Shown piece by piece: positions 47,862-56,277 of a DNA stretch of 64,000 nt. Below the pieces are notes generated by a model. That model saw nothing but the letters and a program-made list of their open reading frames with translations, searched no databases and was not told the origin of the DNA. The stretch spans positions 5,420,001 through 5,484,000 of the forward strand of contig NZ_FMHT01000003.1 of NCBI RefSeq assembly GCF_900091585.1, read 5' to 3'. Within the stretch, counting starts at the first letter, position 1. The number at the start of each line of letters is the position of its first letter. Position numbers and translations under genes: made by a program. Origin of the DNA: Micromonospora nigra. Its GTDB lineage: Bacteria; Actinomycetota; Actinomycetes; Mycobacteriales; Micromonosporaceae.

Positions 47862-48587
47862 CTATGGCAGTTGTTGTGCTGTAGCCGGGTTGGCCACGAT
47901 GGTCTGTGCGACGTCGATGAGCCTCTGATTGTGGCTGCGGGCGTGGCTGCGGATGCGGGTGAAGGCGTCATCGACGCTGACGCCGCGGGCCTGAGCGACC
48001 GCGCCTTTCGCCTGTTCGATCACGATGCGGCTGTTCAGCGCCCCTTGTAGCTGTTCGGTGAGGATTTCTCCGCGGTTGATGGTCCGCTCCTGGAGCAGAG
48101 CGATAGAAGCGATGTCAGCCAAGGCTTGCATGACGGTGACGTCGGTGTCTGCGAAGTCGCCACCCTTGGTCGCGCCGAACACGTTCATGGCACCGATGGC
48201 CTGCTGGCGCAGCCGGAGCGGGAACGCGTGCACTGATTGGAAGCCTGCTTCGGTGGCGCGGGGTGCGAACTTGGGCCAGCGGGCACCGGCCGCACCGAGG
48301 TCGACGTTGATGACCGGCTGGGCGGTGCGGAACGCCTCCAGGCAGGGGCCTTCCTTGTTCTGCAGTTGGAACAGTTCCAGCAGCTTGACGTTCTCGTCGG
48401 AGCCGGCCATGAACTGGAGTTTGCCCCGTGGGTCGGCCAGCAGGATCCCGACGGCGGCTGCGTCGACCAGCGCTGCGGCTCGGTCGGTGAGCATGTGCAG
48501 AAACTCGATCAAGTCGAATTCGTCGACCAAGGTGTCGGCAACCTCCACGAAGATCGTTGCCAGCCGTTGTGCGGATACAGTCGTCAT
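47862..48587 (-). CDS. GAF and ANTAR domain regulator
   Basis: A 241-residue protein. Residues about 20-165 form a GAF sensor domain (DLIEFLHMLTDRAAALVDAAAVGILLADPRGKLQFMAGSDE ... FPLRLRQQAIGAMNVFG). Residues about 175-230 are the ANTAR RNA-binding domain (LQGALNSRIVIEQAKGAVAQARGVSVDDAFTRIRSHARSHNQRLIDVA). ANTAR proteins act by antitermination on target mRNAs, controlled by the GAF signal. ATG 48587 has GAGAGG upstream. It follows the paralogue at 48627 on the same strand. Confidence 0.93.
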   Translation of the reverse strand: MTTVSAQRLATIFVEVADTLVDEFDLIEFLHMLTDRAAALVDAAAVGILLADPRGKLQFMAGSDENVKLLELFQLQNKEGPCLEAFRTAQPVINVDLGAAGARWPKFAPRATEAGFQSVHAFPLRLRQQAIGAMNVFGATKGGDFADTDVTVMQALADIASIALLQERTINRGEILTEQLQGALNSRIVIEQAKGAVAQARGVSVDDAFTRIRSHARSHNQRLIDVAQTIVANPATAQQLP

Positions 48588-48626
48588 GTCAACCTCTCGG
48601 CCTTCCCGTTGTGGGCGACGGGTGTC

Positions 48627-49358
48627 TCACGTGTGATCCGGATCGAAGAACAATCGGCGGGCGACGATGTCATGGGCCACCTCACTGAGACGGCGGTTGT
48701 CGGCGTAAGCGTAGGCGCGCATCCGTACCATGGCCTCCTCGATGCTGACGCCGAGCTGCACCATCACCATCCCCTGGGCCTGGAACAGTTCGGCACGGCC
48801 CTCGATCGCCTCGTCCAGATCGACAGGACTGATTCGGTCGCCGTTCTGTTCGTGACGGTCGAGCAGGGCACCGACCGTGATCTCTGCGAGCAGCAGCGCC
48901 TGCCGCAGTTCCTCCGGTTTCAGTTCCCCTGTGTGGTCGCGGAAGACGTCCAGCACTCCGAGACGGGCGGCGCCGGCCTGCAGAGGGAACGCGAAAACCG
49001 CACGGACGCCGGTGTCGTGGGCGGTCGGTGCGTAGATCGGCCAGCGGGTCATCGCGCTGTCGGTCAATTCCGGAACCAGTACGGGCCGCCGGGACGCGTA
49101 GGCGTCCAGGCACGGGCCTTCGCCCAGGGTGAACTGCAGCTCTTCGAGGCGCTCGGCGCTCGGATCCGACGCCGCGTACACTCCCCGGATGCCCTGGCCG
49201 GCCATCATGGCCACCCCGGCACCGGAGGCGGACAGGGTTTGCACCGCCGCTCCGCACACCCGCCGCAGCAACCCCACCGTGCCGTTTCCTTCGACCCGGT
49301 TCGACGGGCCGGCCACAAGCGCCGTCAGCCGAGCGACATGATCGTCGACACCGGTCAT
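48627..49358 (-). CDS. GAF and ANTAR domain regulator (paralogue)
   Basis: A 243-residue GAF-ANTAR protein, upstream of its paralogue on the same strand with 39 bases between. The GAF part (about 15-160) has GEGPCLDAYASRRPVLVPEL, and the ANTAR part at about 180-235 is AIEGRAELFQAQGMVMVQLGVSIEEAMVRMRAYAYADNRRLSEVAHDIV. ATG 49358 is coupled (ATGA) to a possible 25-codon leader; the frame extends to 49439. Likely a stress or signal-dependent antiterminator. Confidence 0.92.
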   Translation of the reverse strand: MTGVDDHVARLTALVAGPSNRVEGNGTVGLLRRVCGAAVQTLSASGAGVAMMAGQGIRGVYAASDPSAERLEELQFTLGEGPCLDAYASRRPVLVPELTDSAMTRWPIYAPTAHDTGVRAVFAFPLQAGAARLGVLDVFRDHTGELKPEELRQALLLAEITVGALLDRHEQNGDRISPVDLDEAIEGRAELFQAQGMVMVQLGVSIEEAMVRMRAYAYADNRRLSEVAHDIVARRLFFDPDHT

Positions 49359-49432
49359 GTCCGGCACCCCGAAGGCGGCGGAAGGTCGGTTGTACGCAGA
49401 GCGGGATAATGCTGAAAGTAGGCCATGAGCAT
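49355..49432 (-). CDS. Possible 25-residue leader peptide of the GAF-ANTAR gene
   Basis: ATG 49432 follows GGAAGG and opens a frame for 25 residues (MLMAYFQHYPALRTTDLPPP plus SGCRT). It ends at a TGA overlapping the ATG 49358 of the GAF-ANTAR gene. Its ribosome site is better than that of the downstream gene, so translational coupling is plausible. The peptide itself resembles nothing known to me. Confidence 0.35.
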   Translation of the reverse strand: MLMAYFQHYPALRTTDLPPPSGCRT

Positions 49433-49650
49433 GGTGCACCTTCCAGTGAGGTGCTACCGAGGGCTGGGGCAGCGGTGCCCACCCTACGCTGACCCCGGGC
49501 GACCGCGCACAGTGGACGCAAGTTCACCCGGCCCCCGTCTGGTGCTGCGCTCGCGGCAGAATGCAGATAACGTCAATGATGAAGTTCTCGTCTGGCCGCT
49601 GCCCGAGACCCTGGCATGTCATCTACCAGCCCCCTCGAAAGGGCGGAGCC

Positions 49651-50052
49651 ATGCCCGGCAGCGTCACCCACAACGTCACCGTCACGTTCTCACCGGACCG
49701 ATCACGAGCCGTGGTGAAACTCGGCGGAGAACTTGACATGGACGCACGACCACAACTGGACGACGCCGTCCACCGCCTGACCGTCGCCGCCCCTGACCGG
49801 GTCGACATCGACGTCGACGCCCTGACCTATGTCGGGTCCGACCTGCCCAACTTCCTCGTGCAGGTTCGCGAAGCGATTCCGGCCGGATCAGTGCTCACAG
49901 TGTCTCGCCCGTCACCCTGGACCCACCGCATCCTGCGCCTGACGAACATGGCCCGGATCGCCCGCATCGACGACGCCATCCCGACGAGAACCGCGGGGAA
50001 ACTGCGGCTCGAGCAAGCCGACCGTGCGCCGATCGCAGACTTCCGACCCTGA
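49651..50052 (+). CDS. STAS domain protein (anti-sigma factor antagonist-like)
   Basis: A 133-residue STAS protein starting at ATG 49651 after GGGCGGAG. The pattern VTVTFSPDRSRAVVKLGGELDMDARPQLDDAVHRLTV ... RVDIDVDALTYVGSDLPNFLVQVREAI is that of anti-sigma-factor antagonists, but the phosphorylatable Ser of classical SpoIIAA (usually DxSG) is replaced by VGSD. It is divergent from the GAF-ANTAR pair. Likely part of the same signalling module. Confidence 0.85.
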   Translation: MPGSVTHNVTVTFSPDRSRAVVKLGGELDMDARPQLDDAVHRLTVAAPDRVDIDVDALTYVGSDLPNFLVQVREAIPAGSVLTVSRPSPWTHRILRLTNMARIARIDDAIPTRTAGKLRLEQADRAPIADFRP

Positions 50053-50173
50053 CTCGGACGCCGTCGGCCCAGGGTGCGACGTGTCGATGTCGGCGTTACA
50101 GTCACAGGTGCCGCCCTGGACCCCGGTGGCTCATCAGTCGTCGACTCAACGACCTTGAGCCCGGGGGTAGCCC

Positions 50174-50776
50174 ATGACCGACGTTGCCGCGTCGACCGCC
50201 GACCGTCCCCTACGAGCCGTCGGTGTCGAGCACGTATGCGAAGCCTGCGCCCGCGAACTCTGCCGACGCCATGGGGCTGCGTTGCTCGCCTTGGCGTCCA
50301 TGGTGCTCGGTGACGCCGACACGTCGGGTGACATCGTCGCCTCCGCCATCTCCGTCGCCTGCCGCGACCACCGGCTCAGGTCGCTCAGCGACAGCGTGAC
50401 CCGGGCCAGGCTCGCCCGATCGGTCTACCATCGCTGCCTCGGCCACCTCGCTGTCATGGAGCGATTCCCGCAGCTCACACATGCGCGATCCCGCCGGCGG
50501 TCCGCACCTCTGGATCACCTGACCGCAGAGCAGAGGATGATCCTGGCTCTCGTCGTGTTCGGCGGGCACGACATCGCGTAGACCGCGAGCACTATGCGAC
50601 TGCCGCTCTCGACTGTTGTCCAACAACTTCCACAAGTGCTCGCGAGCGTTGCCACGGACACCGCCGCCGGCTCACGCACCCGCTTTCCACAGCATCGCAT
50701 CCTGGACACTCCCAGGACTGACGGGCGCCGCGCCGCCGTCGCGGACTTCTCCGGACCACATCGGCCGGATCACTGA
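50174..50776 (+). pseudogene. Sigma-70-like factor interrupted by a stop codon
   Basis: From ATG 50174 the frame reads 135 residues (VCEACARELCRRHGAALLALASMVLGDADTSGDIVASAIS ... LTAEQRMILALVVFGGHDIA), with features of sigma region 2 and the start of region 4, then TAG at 50579. In the same frame after the stop it continues TASTMRLPLSTVVQQLPQVLASV, a good match for the rest of a region 4 helix-turn-helix, to a stop at 50776. TAG probably replaced CAG. A truncated protein may still be made; it is also possible that the short form is the normal product. Confidence 0.6.
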
Positions 50777-50792
50777 CCACACCCCCGGCGGG

Positions 50793-50837
50793 GGGCGGCG
50801 GGCCTCGACCCCTGGGGGAGGACGAGCCCGCCGCCCC
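50793..50837 (+). terminator. GC-rich hairpin after the sigma-like gene
   Basis: GGGGCGGCGGGC (50793-50804) pairs with GCCCGCCGCCCC (50826-50837) around a 21-base loop. There is no T-run. It may end transcription of the sigma-like gene. Confidence 0.5.
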
Positions 50838-51322
50838 GCCACCCCGACCACCCATCGACCGCTACGCTCTACGTGGTGGCGCCTGGACATCACGGTACGG
50901 CTGCGCCGTCACGGCTCCTCCGGGCTTGGCCACCTGCTCGCCGATCCGGTCCGCGACCGGATCGGCCGTCTGGCCGCCACACACGCGGCGGTGAGCACAG
51001 TGCCCGGTACAGCCCGACCGGCGACGAGGCAGTTGACGGACGGGCCATCGACTTCAGCCATCCCGGCGGCAGCCACCAGTGGGCCAGGCCGAGAGGCGTC
51101 ATGGTCGCCGTACCAGCGCCAGGCGCACCTGCTGGCCGTGTGGCAAGCCCGAGGTGAACGAGCCTGTTCGATTCCTTGACACGCACGATGCGATCGCTAA
51201 CACTTGTCCGCAACACGAGCTTAACGAACAGGACACATGTTGCCTGTATCGGCGTGACACGGAAGAGCTGCTCGTGTAGCGAGTCAACCACGGCAAGACT
51301 GCGAAGCTCCGGGACAGCGCAT
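50838..51322. other. Intergenic region without a supported gene
   Basis: About 480 bases between the sigma-like hairpin and the glycoside-hydrolase operator. Frames present have Arg/Pro/Thr-rich products and no family pattern. GCTAACA-type half sites begin near 51196 (CGATCGCTAACACTTG), pointing to regulation of the downstream gene. Confidence 0.45.
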
Positions 51323-51345
51323 GCTAACAGTTGTTAACGCTAACA
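51323..51345 (+). promoter_or_regulatory. LacI-type operator before the GH43 gene
   Basis: TGTTAACGCTAACA (51332-51345) differs by one base from a perfect palindrome TGTTAGCGCTAACA, and GCTAACA also lies at 51323-51329 and 51196. Sites of this kind are bound by LacI-family sugar regulators in actinobacteria. It lies about 95 bases before the GH43 start. Confidence 0.6.
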
Positions 51346-51439
51346 TGGATGATTACCCCGGACGGCGGCGGCACCGCCGACCCCCTCTGGCGCTTCGACC
51401 AGACCCCACCTGCTTCCACCCCGACTGTCGGGAGCATCG

Positions 51440-52840
51440 ATGATGCGTTCACGTCCACTCCTCGTGCTCTCCGCCGTGGCCGCCGCCGCTTTCGTGGTGG
51501 TCTTCGACGAGCCGGCCCACGCCGCCACGCTGCCGACCGGCGCCCGTTCGCTGGAGTCGGTCAACCAGGCCGGACGGTACGTTCGGCACGTCGACCAGCT
51601 CGGTCAGCTCGATCCGGTGACCGCCAGCAGCGCCGCCCAGACGAAGCGGGACGCCACCTTCACCGTGGTCAACGGTCTGGCGTCCCCGACCTGCTACTCG
51701 TTCCAGACCACGACAGGACTGTTTCTGCGACACCGCGACTACCGGCTCCGGGCCGAGTCCAACACCGGCGACGCCACGTTCCGTGCCGACGCCACCTTCT
51801 GCCCGGTGGACGGCTCGGTCGCCGGATCAGTGGCGCTCACCTCGTACAACTATCCGAACCGGCGGATCCGGCACCGCGACTTCGCGCTCTGGCTCGACAC
51901 CTACCAGGACACGGCCGCGTTCCGGGCGGACAGTTCCTTCCGGCTCGTCGCGCCGTGGGCGCCCCGGACCACCAAGGGTCCGGTGATCCCGGGCCTCTTC
52001 GCCGACCCGCACATCGCCGTACTCAACGGCCGCTACTACCTGTATCCGACCACCGACGGCTACGCGAGCTGGGCCGGCACCTACTACAAGGCGTTCTCCT
52101 CCACCGACCTGGTCAACTGGACCGACCACGGGGTGATCCTCGACCACGGCCCGGACGTGTCCTGGGCGGACAACTCGGCCTGGGCGCCGGCGGTGGCCAG
52201 CGCCAACGGCCGCTACTACCTGTACTTCAGCGGCGGCGCGGCCAGCGGCAACACCGCCAAACAGCTGGGCGTGGCGGTGGCCGACAGCCCCGTCGGGCCG
52301 TTCCGCGACGCCCTGGGCCGACCCCTCATCCGTAGTGACCAGTTCTCCGGCGGGCAGGCCATCGACCCGATGGTGTTCACCGACGACGACGGACGGTCCT
52401 ACCTGTACTGGGGGCAGGGCGTCGCGCGGGCGGTGCGGCTGAACAGCGACATGGTCTCCTTCGACGCGGCGCAGGCGCGGGTCATCACGCCGTCCGGCTA
52501 CAACGAGGCGCCGTTCGTGTTCAAGCGCAACGGCCGGTACTACTTCATGTGGTCGGAGAACGACACGCGCAGTGAGGACTACCGGGTCGCGTACGCCACC
52601 GGCCCCTCGCCCCTCGGGCCGTGGACCAGGCGTGGCGTGGTGCTGCAGAAGCGGCTCGAGGTGGGCATCAAGGGCACCGGCCACCACTCCGTCGTCCGGG
52701 CACCCGGCAGTGACACCTGGTACATCGCCTATCACCGGTTCGCCGTGCCGGCCGGCAACGGCACCAACCGCGAGACCACCGTCGACCGGATGGAGTTCAA
52801 CGCCGACGGCACCATCCGCCCCGTCGTGCCGACCCTCTAG
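51440..52840 (+). CDS. Secreted GH43 enzyme with N-terminal AbfB (CBM42) domain
   Basis: A 466-residue secreted glycoside hydrolase. Signal peptide about 1-29 (LLVLSAVAAAAFVVVFDEPAHAA). Residues about 34-172 are an AbfB/CBM42-type arabinose-binding module (repeated RYVRHxD, FLRHRDY, RIRHRDF). Residues about 175-466 form the GH43 five-bladed propeller, with Asp189 (FADPHI), Asp309 (IDPMVF) and Glu356 (YNEAPF) at the catalytic positions. The likely substrate is arabinan or arabinofuranosyl side chains. ATG 51440 follows GGGAG; ATG 51443 is also possible. Confidence 0.93.
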   Translation: MMRSRPLLVLSAVAAAAFVVVFDEPAHAATLPTGARSLESVNQAGRYVRHVDQLGQLDPVTASSAAQTKRDATFTVVNGLASPTCYSFQTTTGLFLRHRDYRLRAESNTGDATFRADATFCPVDGSVAGSVALTSYNYPNRRIRHRDFALWLDTYQDTAAFRADSSFRLVAPWAPRTTKGPVIPGLFADPHIAVLNGRYYLYPTTDGYASWAGTYYKAFSSTDLVNWTDHGVILDHGPDVSWADNSAWAPAVASANGRYYLYFSGGAASGNTAKQLGVAVADSPVGPFRDALGRPLIRSDQFSGGQAIDPMVFTDDDGRSYLYWGQGVARAVRLNSDMVSFDAAQARVITPSGYNEAPFVFKRNGRYYFMWSENDTRSEDYRVAYATGPSPLGPWTRRGVVLQKRLEVGIKGTGHHSVVRAPGSDTWYIAYHRFAVPAGNGTNRETTVDRMEFNADGTIRPVVPTL

Positions 52841-52910
52841 CGGGCCCCGTCGGGCCCGGTGGGGGCGACGGCGAGGCTCGCCCGGCAGGACCGAGAAAGG
52901 AACCCGCGTC

Positions 52911-54416
52911 ATGCTCATACGTCCACGATCCCTGGTCACCGCGTTGGTCGCCGCTGTTCTGCTCAGCGTCGGCATGGTGACCGTCTCCACCCCGAGTAGC
53001 GCCGCTCCCGGCTCGTCGTTCCAGAATCCCATCGTCGGTACGCCCAACAGTGCCGACCCGTGGCTCGGTTACCACAACGGCAACTACTACTACACGGCCA
53101 CCACCTGGACAGGGAACATCTACATCCGTAAGGCGTCGACACTCGGCGGCCTGCGTACCGCGCCGGAGACCCGGGTGTTCACGATGTCGCAGCCGAACGC
53201 GACGTCGAACATGTGGGCGCCCACCATGCACCTGCTCGACGGCCCCAACGGCAAGCGGTGGTACCTGTACTACTCGGCCGGCCCGAGTGCGTGTTGCGGC
53301 GGTCAGCGTCAGCATGTGCTGGAAAGTGCGGGAACCGATCCGATGGGGCCCTACACCTACCGGGGCCAGCTGAGCCTGATGCCGAACAACGGCTGGTCCA
53401 TCGACGGCAGTGTCATGACGGTGAGCGGGGTGAACTACTTCGTGTTCTCCGCGTTCACCAACAACTCCGGATTCGAGAACGGCGGCCTGCAGAGCCTTTA
53501 CATCACGCGTCTGACCAACCCGTGGACGCCGGCGTCGTTGGGGACGCTGATCTCTGAGCCCACCCTGTCGTGGGAGCGTCAGGGCAACCCCGTGAACGAG
53601 GGCCCCTACGTCCTGCAACGCGGCGGTCGCACGTTCCTGACCTACTCGGCCAGCTACTGCGGCACACCCGACTACAAGATCGGCGCGCTCGAGCTGACCG
53701 GCGCCAACCCGCTGAACCGTGGCTCGTGGACGAAGCTCGCCGACCCGCTGTTCCAGCGCAACGACGCCAACGGCGTGTACGGGCCCGCCCACCACTCCTT
53801 CTTCACGTCGCCCGACGGCACGGAGGACTGGATCGTCTACCACGCCAACTCCTCGCCCTCCCAGGGCTGCGGCACCACCCGCACGAGCCGCGCGCAGCGA
53901 ATCTCCTGGAACCCGGACGGCACGCCCAACCTCGGGGTCCCCGTCTCCACCTCCACCGTCCTGGCCGGCCCGTCGGGCGAGCTCAACAACGCGGGTGCGG
54001 TGCCCGTCCAGCGGTTGCAGTCGTTCAACTTCCCGGACCGCCATGTGCGGCATCAGGACTTCGCCGTCCGGATCGACCCGAACGTCGACCCGGCGCTGGA
54101 CGGACAGTTCCGGGTGGTGCCCGGACTGGCGAACAGCGGATCCGGGTACGTGTCGTTCGAGTCGGTGAACTTCCCCGGCCACTACCTGCGGCACAGGAAC
54201 TACGTGCTGGGCCTGGAACCGAACGACGGCTCGACGACGTTCAGGCAGGACGCCACCTTCCGCCAGGTGGCCGGACTGGCGAACTCGTCGTGGTCGTCGT
54301 TCCAGTCCTACAACTTCCCCAGCCGGTACGTCAGGCACAGCAACTACGTGTTACGGATCGACGAGATCAGCACCGCTACCGACCGTGCCGACGCCACGTT
54401 CCGCCGGACATCCTGA
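52911..54416 (+). CDS. Secreted GH43 enzyme with C-terminal AbfB (CBM42) domain
   Basis: A 501-residue secreted enzyme starting at ATG 52911 after GAAAGGA. Signal peptide about 1-32. The GH43 catalytic domain spans about 36-350 with Asp49 (SADPWLG), Asp165 (SIDGSV) and Glu230 (VNEGPYVL). Residues about 365-501 are an AbfB/CBM42 module with RHVRHQDF, YLRHRNY and YVRHSNY repeats. It follows the first GH43 gene by 70 bases on the same strand and likely shares its operator; its domain order is the reverse of its neighbour's. Likely arabinanase or alpha-L-arabinofuranosidase. Confidence 0.92.
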   Translation: MLIRPRSLVTALVAAVLLSVGMVTVSTPSSAAPGSSFQNPIVGTPNSADPWLGYHNGNYYYTATTWTGNIYIRKASTLGGLRTAPETRVFTMSQPNATSNMWAPTMHLLDGPNGKRWYLYYSAGPSACCGGQRQHVLESAGTDPMGPYTYRGQLSLMPNNGWSIDGSVMTVSGVNYFVFSAFTNNSGFENGGLQSLYITRLTNPWTPASLGTLISEPTLSWERQGNPVNEGPYVLQRGGRTFLTYSASYCGTPDYKIGALELTGANPLNRGSWTKLADPLFQRNDANGVYGPAHHSFFTSPDGTEDWIVYHANSSPSQGCGTTRTSRAQRISWNPDGTPNLGVPVSTSTVLAGPSGELNNAGAVPVQRLQSFNFPDRHVRHQDFAVRIDPNVDPALDGQFRVVPGLANSGSGYVSFESVNFPGHYLRHRNYVLGLEPNDGSTTFRQDATFRQVAGLANSSWSSFQSYNFPSRYVRHSNYVLRIDEISTATDRADATFRRTS

Positions 54417-54445
54417 CATCCGACAGCACACTGCGGTGCGGTAGC

Positions 54446-54492
54446 GCCGACACCCACCGCGGGCACGAAACCGGTCCGTGGTGGGTGTCGGC
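54446..54492 (+). terminator. Terminator after the second GH43 gene
   Basis: GCCGACACCCACC (54446-54458) pairs with GGTGGGTGTCGGC (54480-54492); further pairing of CGCGG and CCGTG extends the stem. It lies 29 bases after the stop codon. Confidence 0.8.
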
Positions 54493-54505
54493 CGTACCGG
54501 ACAAT

Positions 54506-54580
54506 GTTCGAAGTCGAACGGTTCTGAACGTGTCGGTTCGAATGCTGGATTCCCATTGTCGTTTCCGTTACCGATGTAAC
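54506..54580 (+). promoter_or_regulatory. Inverted repeats upstream of the GH5 gene
   Basis: Two GTTCGAA-type sites (54505-54512 and 54535-54542) and an inverted pair GTTAC-CGAT-GTAAC (54567-54580) lie before the GH5 gene. They look like regulator-binding sites, but no family is assigned. Confidence 0.35.
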
Positions 54581-54626
54581 CCGGACGACATCATTCCGAT
54601 GTCCGAACCCAGAGAGGCCAGATCTA

Positions 54627-56162
54627 GTGATTCGACATTTCTTGACACGGATCATGTCGTCTGTTGGTTACCCGTCAGCACCATCGTGGAGCACCCGGTC
54701 GTCGCGTCGGTTGCTGGGCGCGCTGGTGACGGCGGCGACAGCGATGGTCGGCGTCGTCGTCACGTCGTCGCCGGCCACTGCCGCCACCAACCAGTTCCGG
54801 GGGATGAACTGGGCCGTGCTGGGTGACAACTTCAGCACCGGCCCGCTCGTCGTGCACGGCCTGAGCTCGTCCGACAGCAACGCGACCGTGCGGGCCAAGG
54901 CCAACGCCCTCTACGACGACATGGCTTCCACCATGGGGGTCAACACCGTCCGGCTGCCCATCAACACCCACACGGTGGGGACGACGTGGTGGGACGCCTA
55001 CCGAGGCGCCATCGACGCCGCCACCGCCCGTGGATTCAAGGTCATCCTGGCCTACTGGGAGGACGGTGCCGCCTCCGGCGGCAGGATCACGAACCTGGCC
55101 GCGTGGAACAGGATGTGGTCCACGGTGACCAGCACGTACGGCTCGAACGCCAACGTCTACTTCGAGCCGATGAACGAGCCGCACGGTTACAGTTCGGCGG
55201 AGTGGCGAAACGTCGCGGCCGACTGGCTCAGCTACCACTACTCGGCGGTACCCGGCCGGGTGCTCATCGGCGGCACCGGCTACAGCCAGGACCTGCGGGA
55301 CGTCTGCGACGACGCCCGCTTCGACTCGACGCTGCTGTCCTTCCACCACTACGCCTTCTTCTACAACGAGATGACCTACGACGCCTTCCGGAGCCACATC
55401 CAGACCCGCCTCGGCAACTGCGCCTCCCGCGCGGTCGCGACCGAGTTCGGCGCGCCCATGGACAACGGCCTCAACTACGCCGACGCGAACAGCACCGACA
55501 ACTTCGTGCGTCACATCCGCGCCATGGCCCAGGTCATGCGCGACAACCGGATGGGTGGCACCTACTGGCCTGCCCTCGGCGGCAAGCGCACCGGCAGTTC
55601 CGACCACGACTGGTACTCGATGTTCTCGCTCAGCGGTAGCGGCACCAACCTGAACCTGGCCGTCCGCAACACCTCCGGCGCGGACCGGGTCCGCTACGCG
55701 TGGGGCGACACCGTCGGCGGCGGCCCCACGACGCCGCCGCCGGGAACGGTCTACCGGATCAACGTGCGCCACAGCGGCAAGGCCATGGACGTTCAGTCGC
55801 CGAACACCGACAACGGCGCGCGCGTCGGCCAGTACACGTACGGTGGCAGTGCGTGGCAGCAGTGGCAGTTCCAGGACGCCGGCAGCGGCTACTGGCGCAT
55901 CGTCAGCCGGCACAGCGGAAAGTGCCTCGACGTGGTGAGCGCGTCGACCGCCGACGGTGCCGAGCTCATCCAGTACACCTGCGGCACCGGCACCAACCAG
56001 CAGTTCCAGATGGTCGCCAGCGGCAGCTACTTCCAGCTCCGGGCACGACACAGCGGCAAGTGCGTGGACGTACCGTCGGCATCGACCGCGGACGGTGTGA
56101 TCCTCAAGCAGTACCCGTGCAACACCGGCACCAACCAGCAGTGGTCGCGCACGGCCGTCTGA
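54627..56162 (+). CDS. Secreted GH5 glycoside hydrolase with ricin-type CBM13
   Basis: A 511-residue secreted enzyme. The signal region is about 1-52 (RRLLGALVTAATAMVGVVVTSSPATAA). The GH5 TIM-barrel (about 55-360) has the acid/base Glu184 in FEPMNEPHG and nucleophile Glu273 in VATEFGAPM. After a Pro/Gly/Thr linker, residues about 373-511 are a ricin-B/CBM13 trefoil with three repeats (W-x-x-W-x-F, TNQQFQM, TNQQWSR). GH5 enzymes cleave beta-glucans, mannans or similar; the substrate is not read from sequence. GTG 54627 follows GAGAGG. Confidence 0.92.
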   Translation: MIRHFLTRIMSSVGYPSAPSWSTRSSRRLLGALVTAATAMVGVVVTSSPATAATNQFRGMNWAVLGDNFSTGPLVVHGLSSSDSNATVRAKANALYDDMASTMGVNTVRLPINTHTVGTTWWDAYRGAIDAATARGFKVILAYWEDGAASGGRITNLAAWNRMWSTVTSTYGSNANVYFEPMNEPHGYSSAEWRNVAADWLSYHYSAVPGRVLIGGTGYSQDLRDVCDDARFDSTLLSFHHYAFFYNEMTYDAFRSHIQTRLGNCASRAVATEFGAPMDNGLNYADANSTDNFVRHIRAMAQVMRDNRMGGTYWPALGGKRTGSSDHDWYSMFSLSGSGTNLNLAVRNTSGADRVRYAWGDTVGGGPTTPPPGTVYRINVRHSGKAMDVQSPNTDNGARVGQYTYGGSAWQQWQFQDAGSGYWRIVSRHSGKCLDVVSASTADGAELIQYTCGTGTNQQFQMVASGSYFQLRARHSGKCVDVPSASTADGVILKQYPCNTGTNQQWSRTAV

Positions 56163-56277
56163 CGATCGCCCCGACGCCACCACCGATCCACCACTCCGCG
56201 GATCCACGGTACGGCCCGGACACCGAGCACCAGCTCGGTACCGGGGGTGTGCGGGCCGTACCGACGCTGACGGGGGC

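Noticed and set aside
50616..51179. 187-codon plus-strand frame after the sigma-like gene
   Set aside because: Overlaps the disrupted gene and its hairpin; Thr/Pro/Arg-rich, no pattern.
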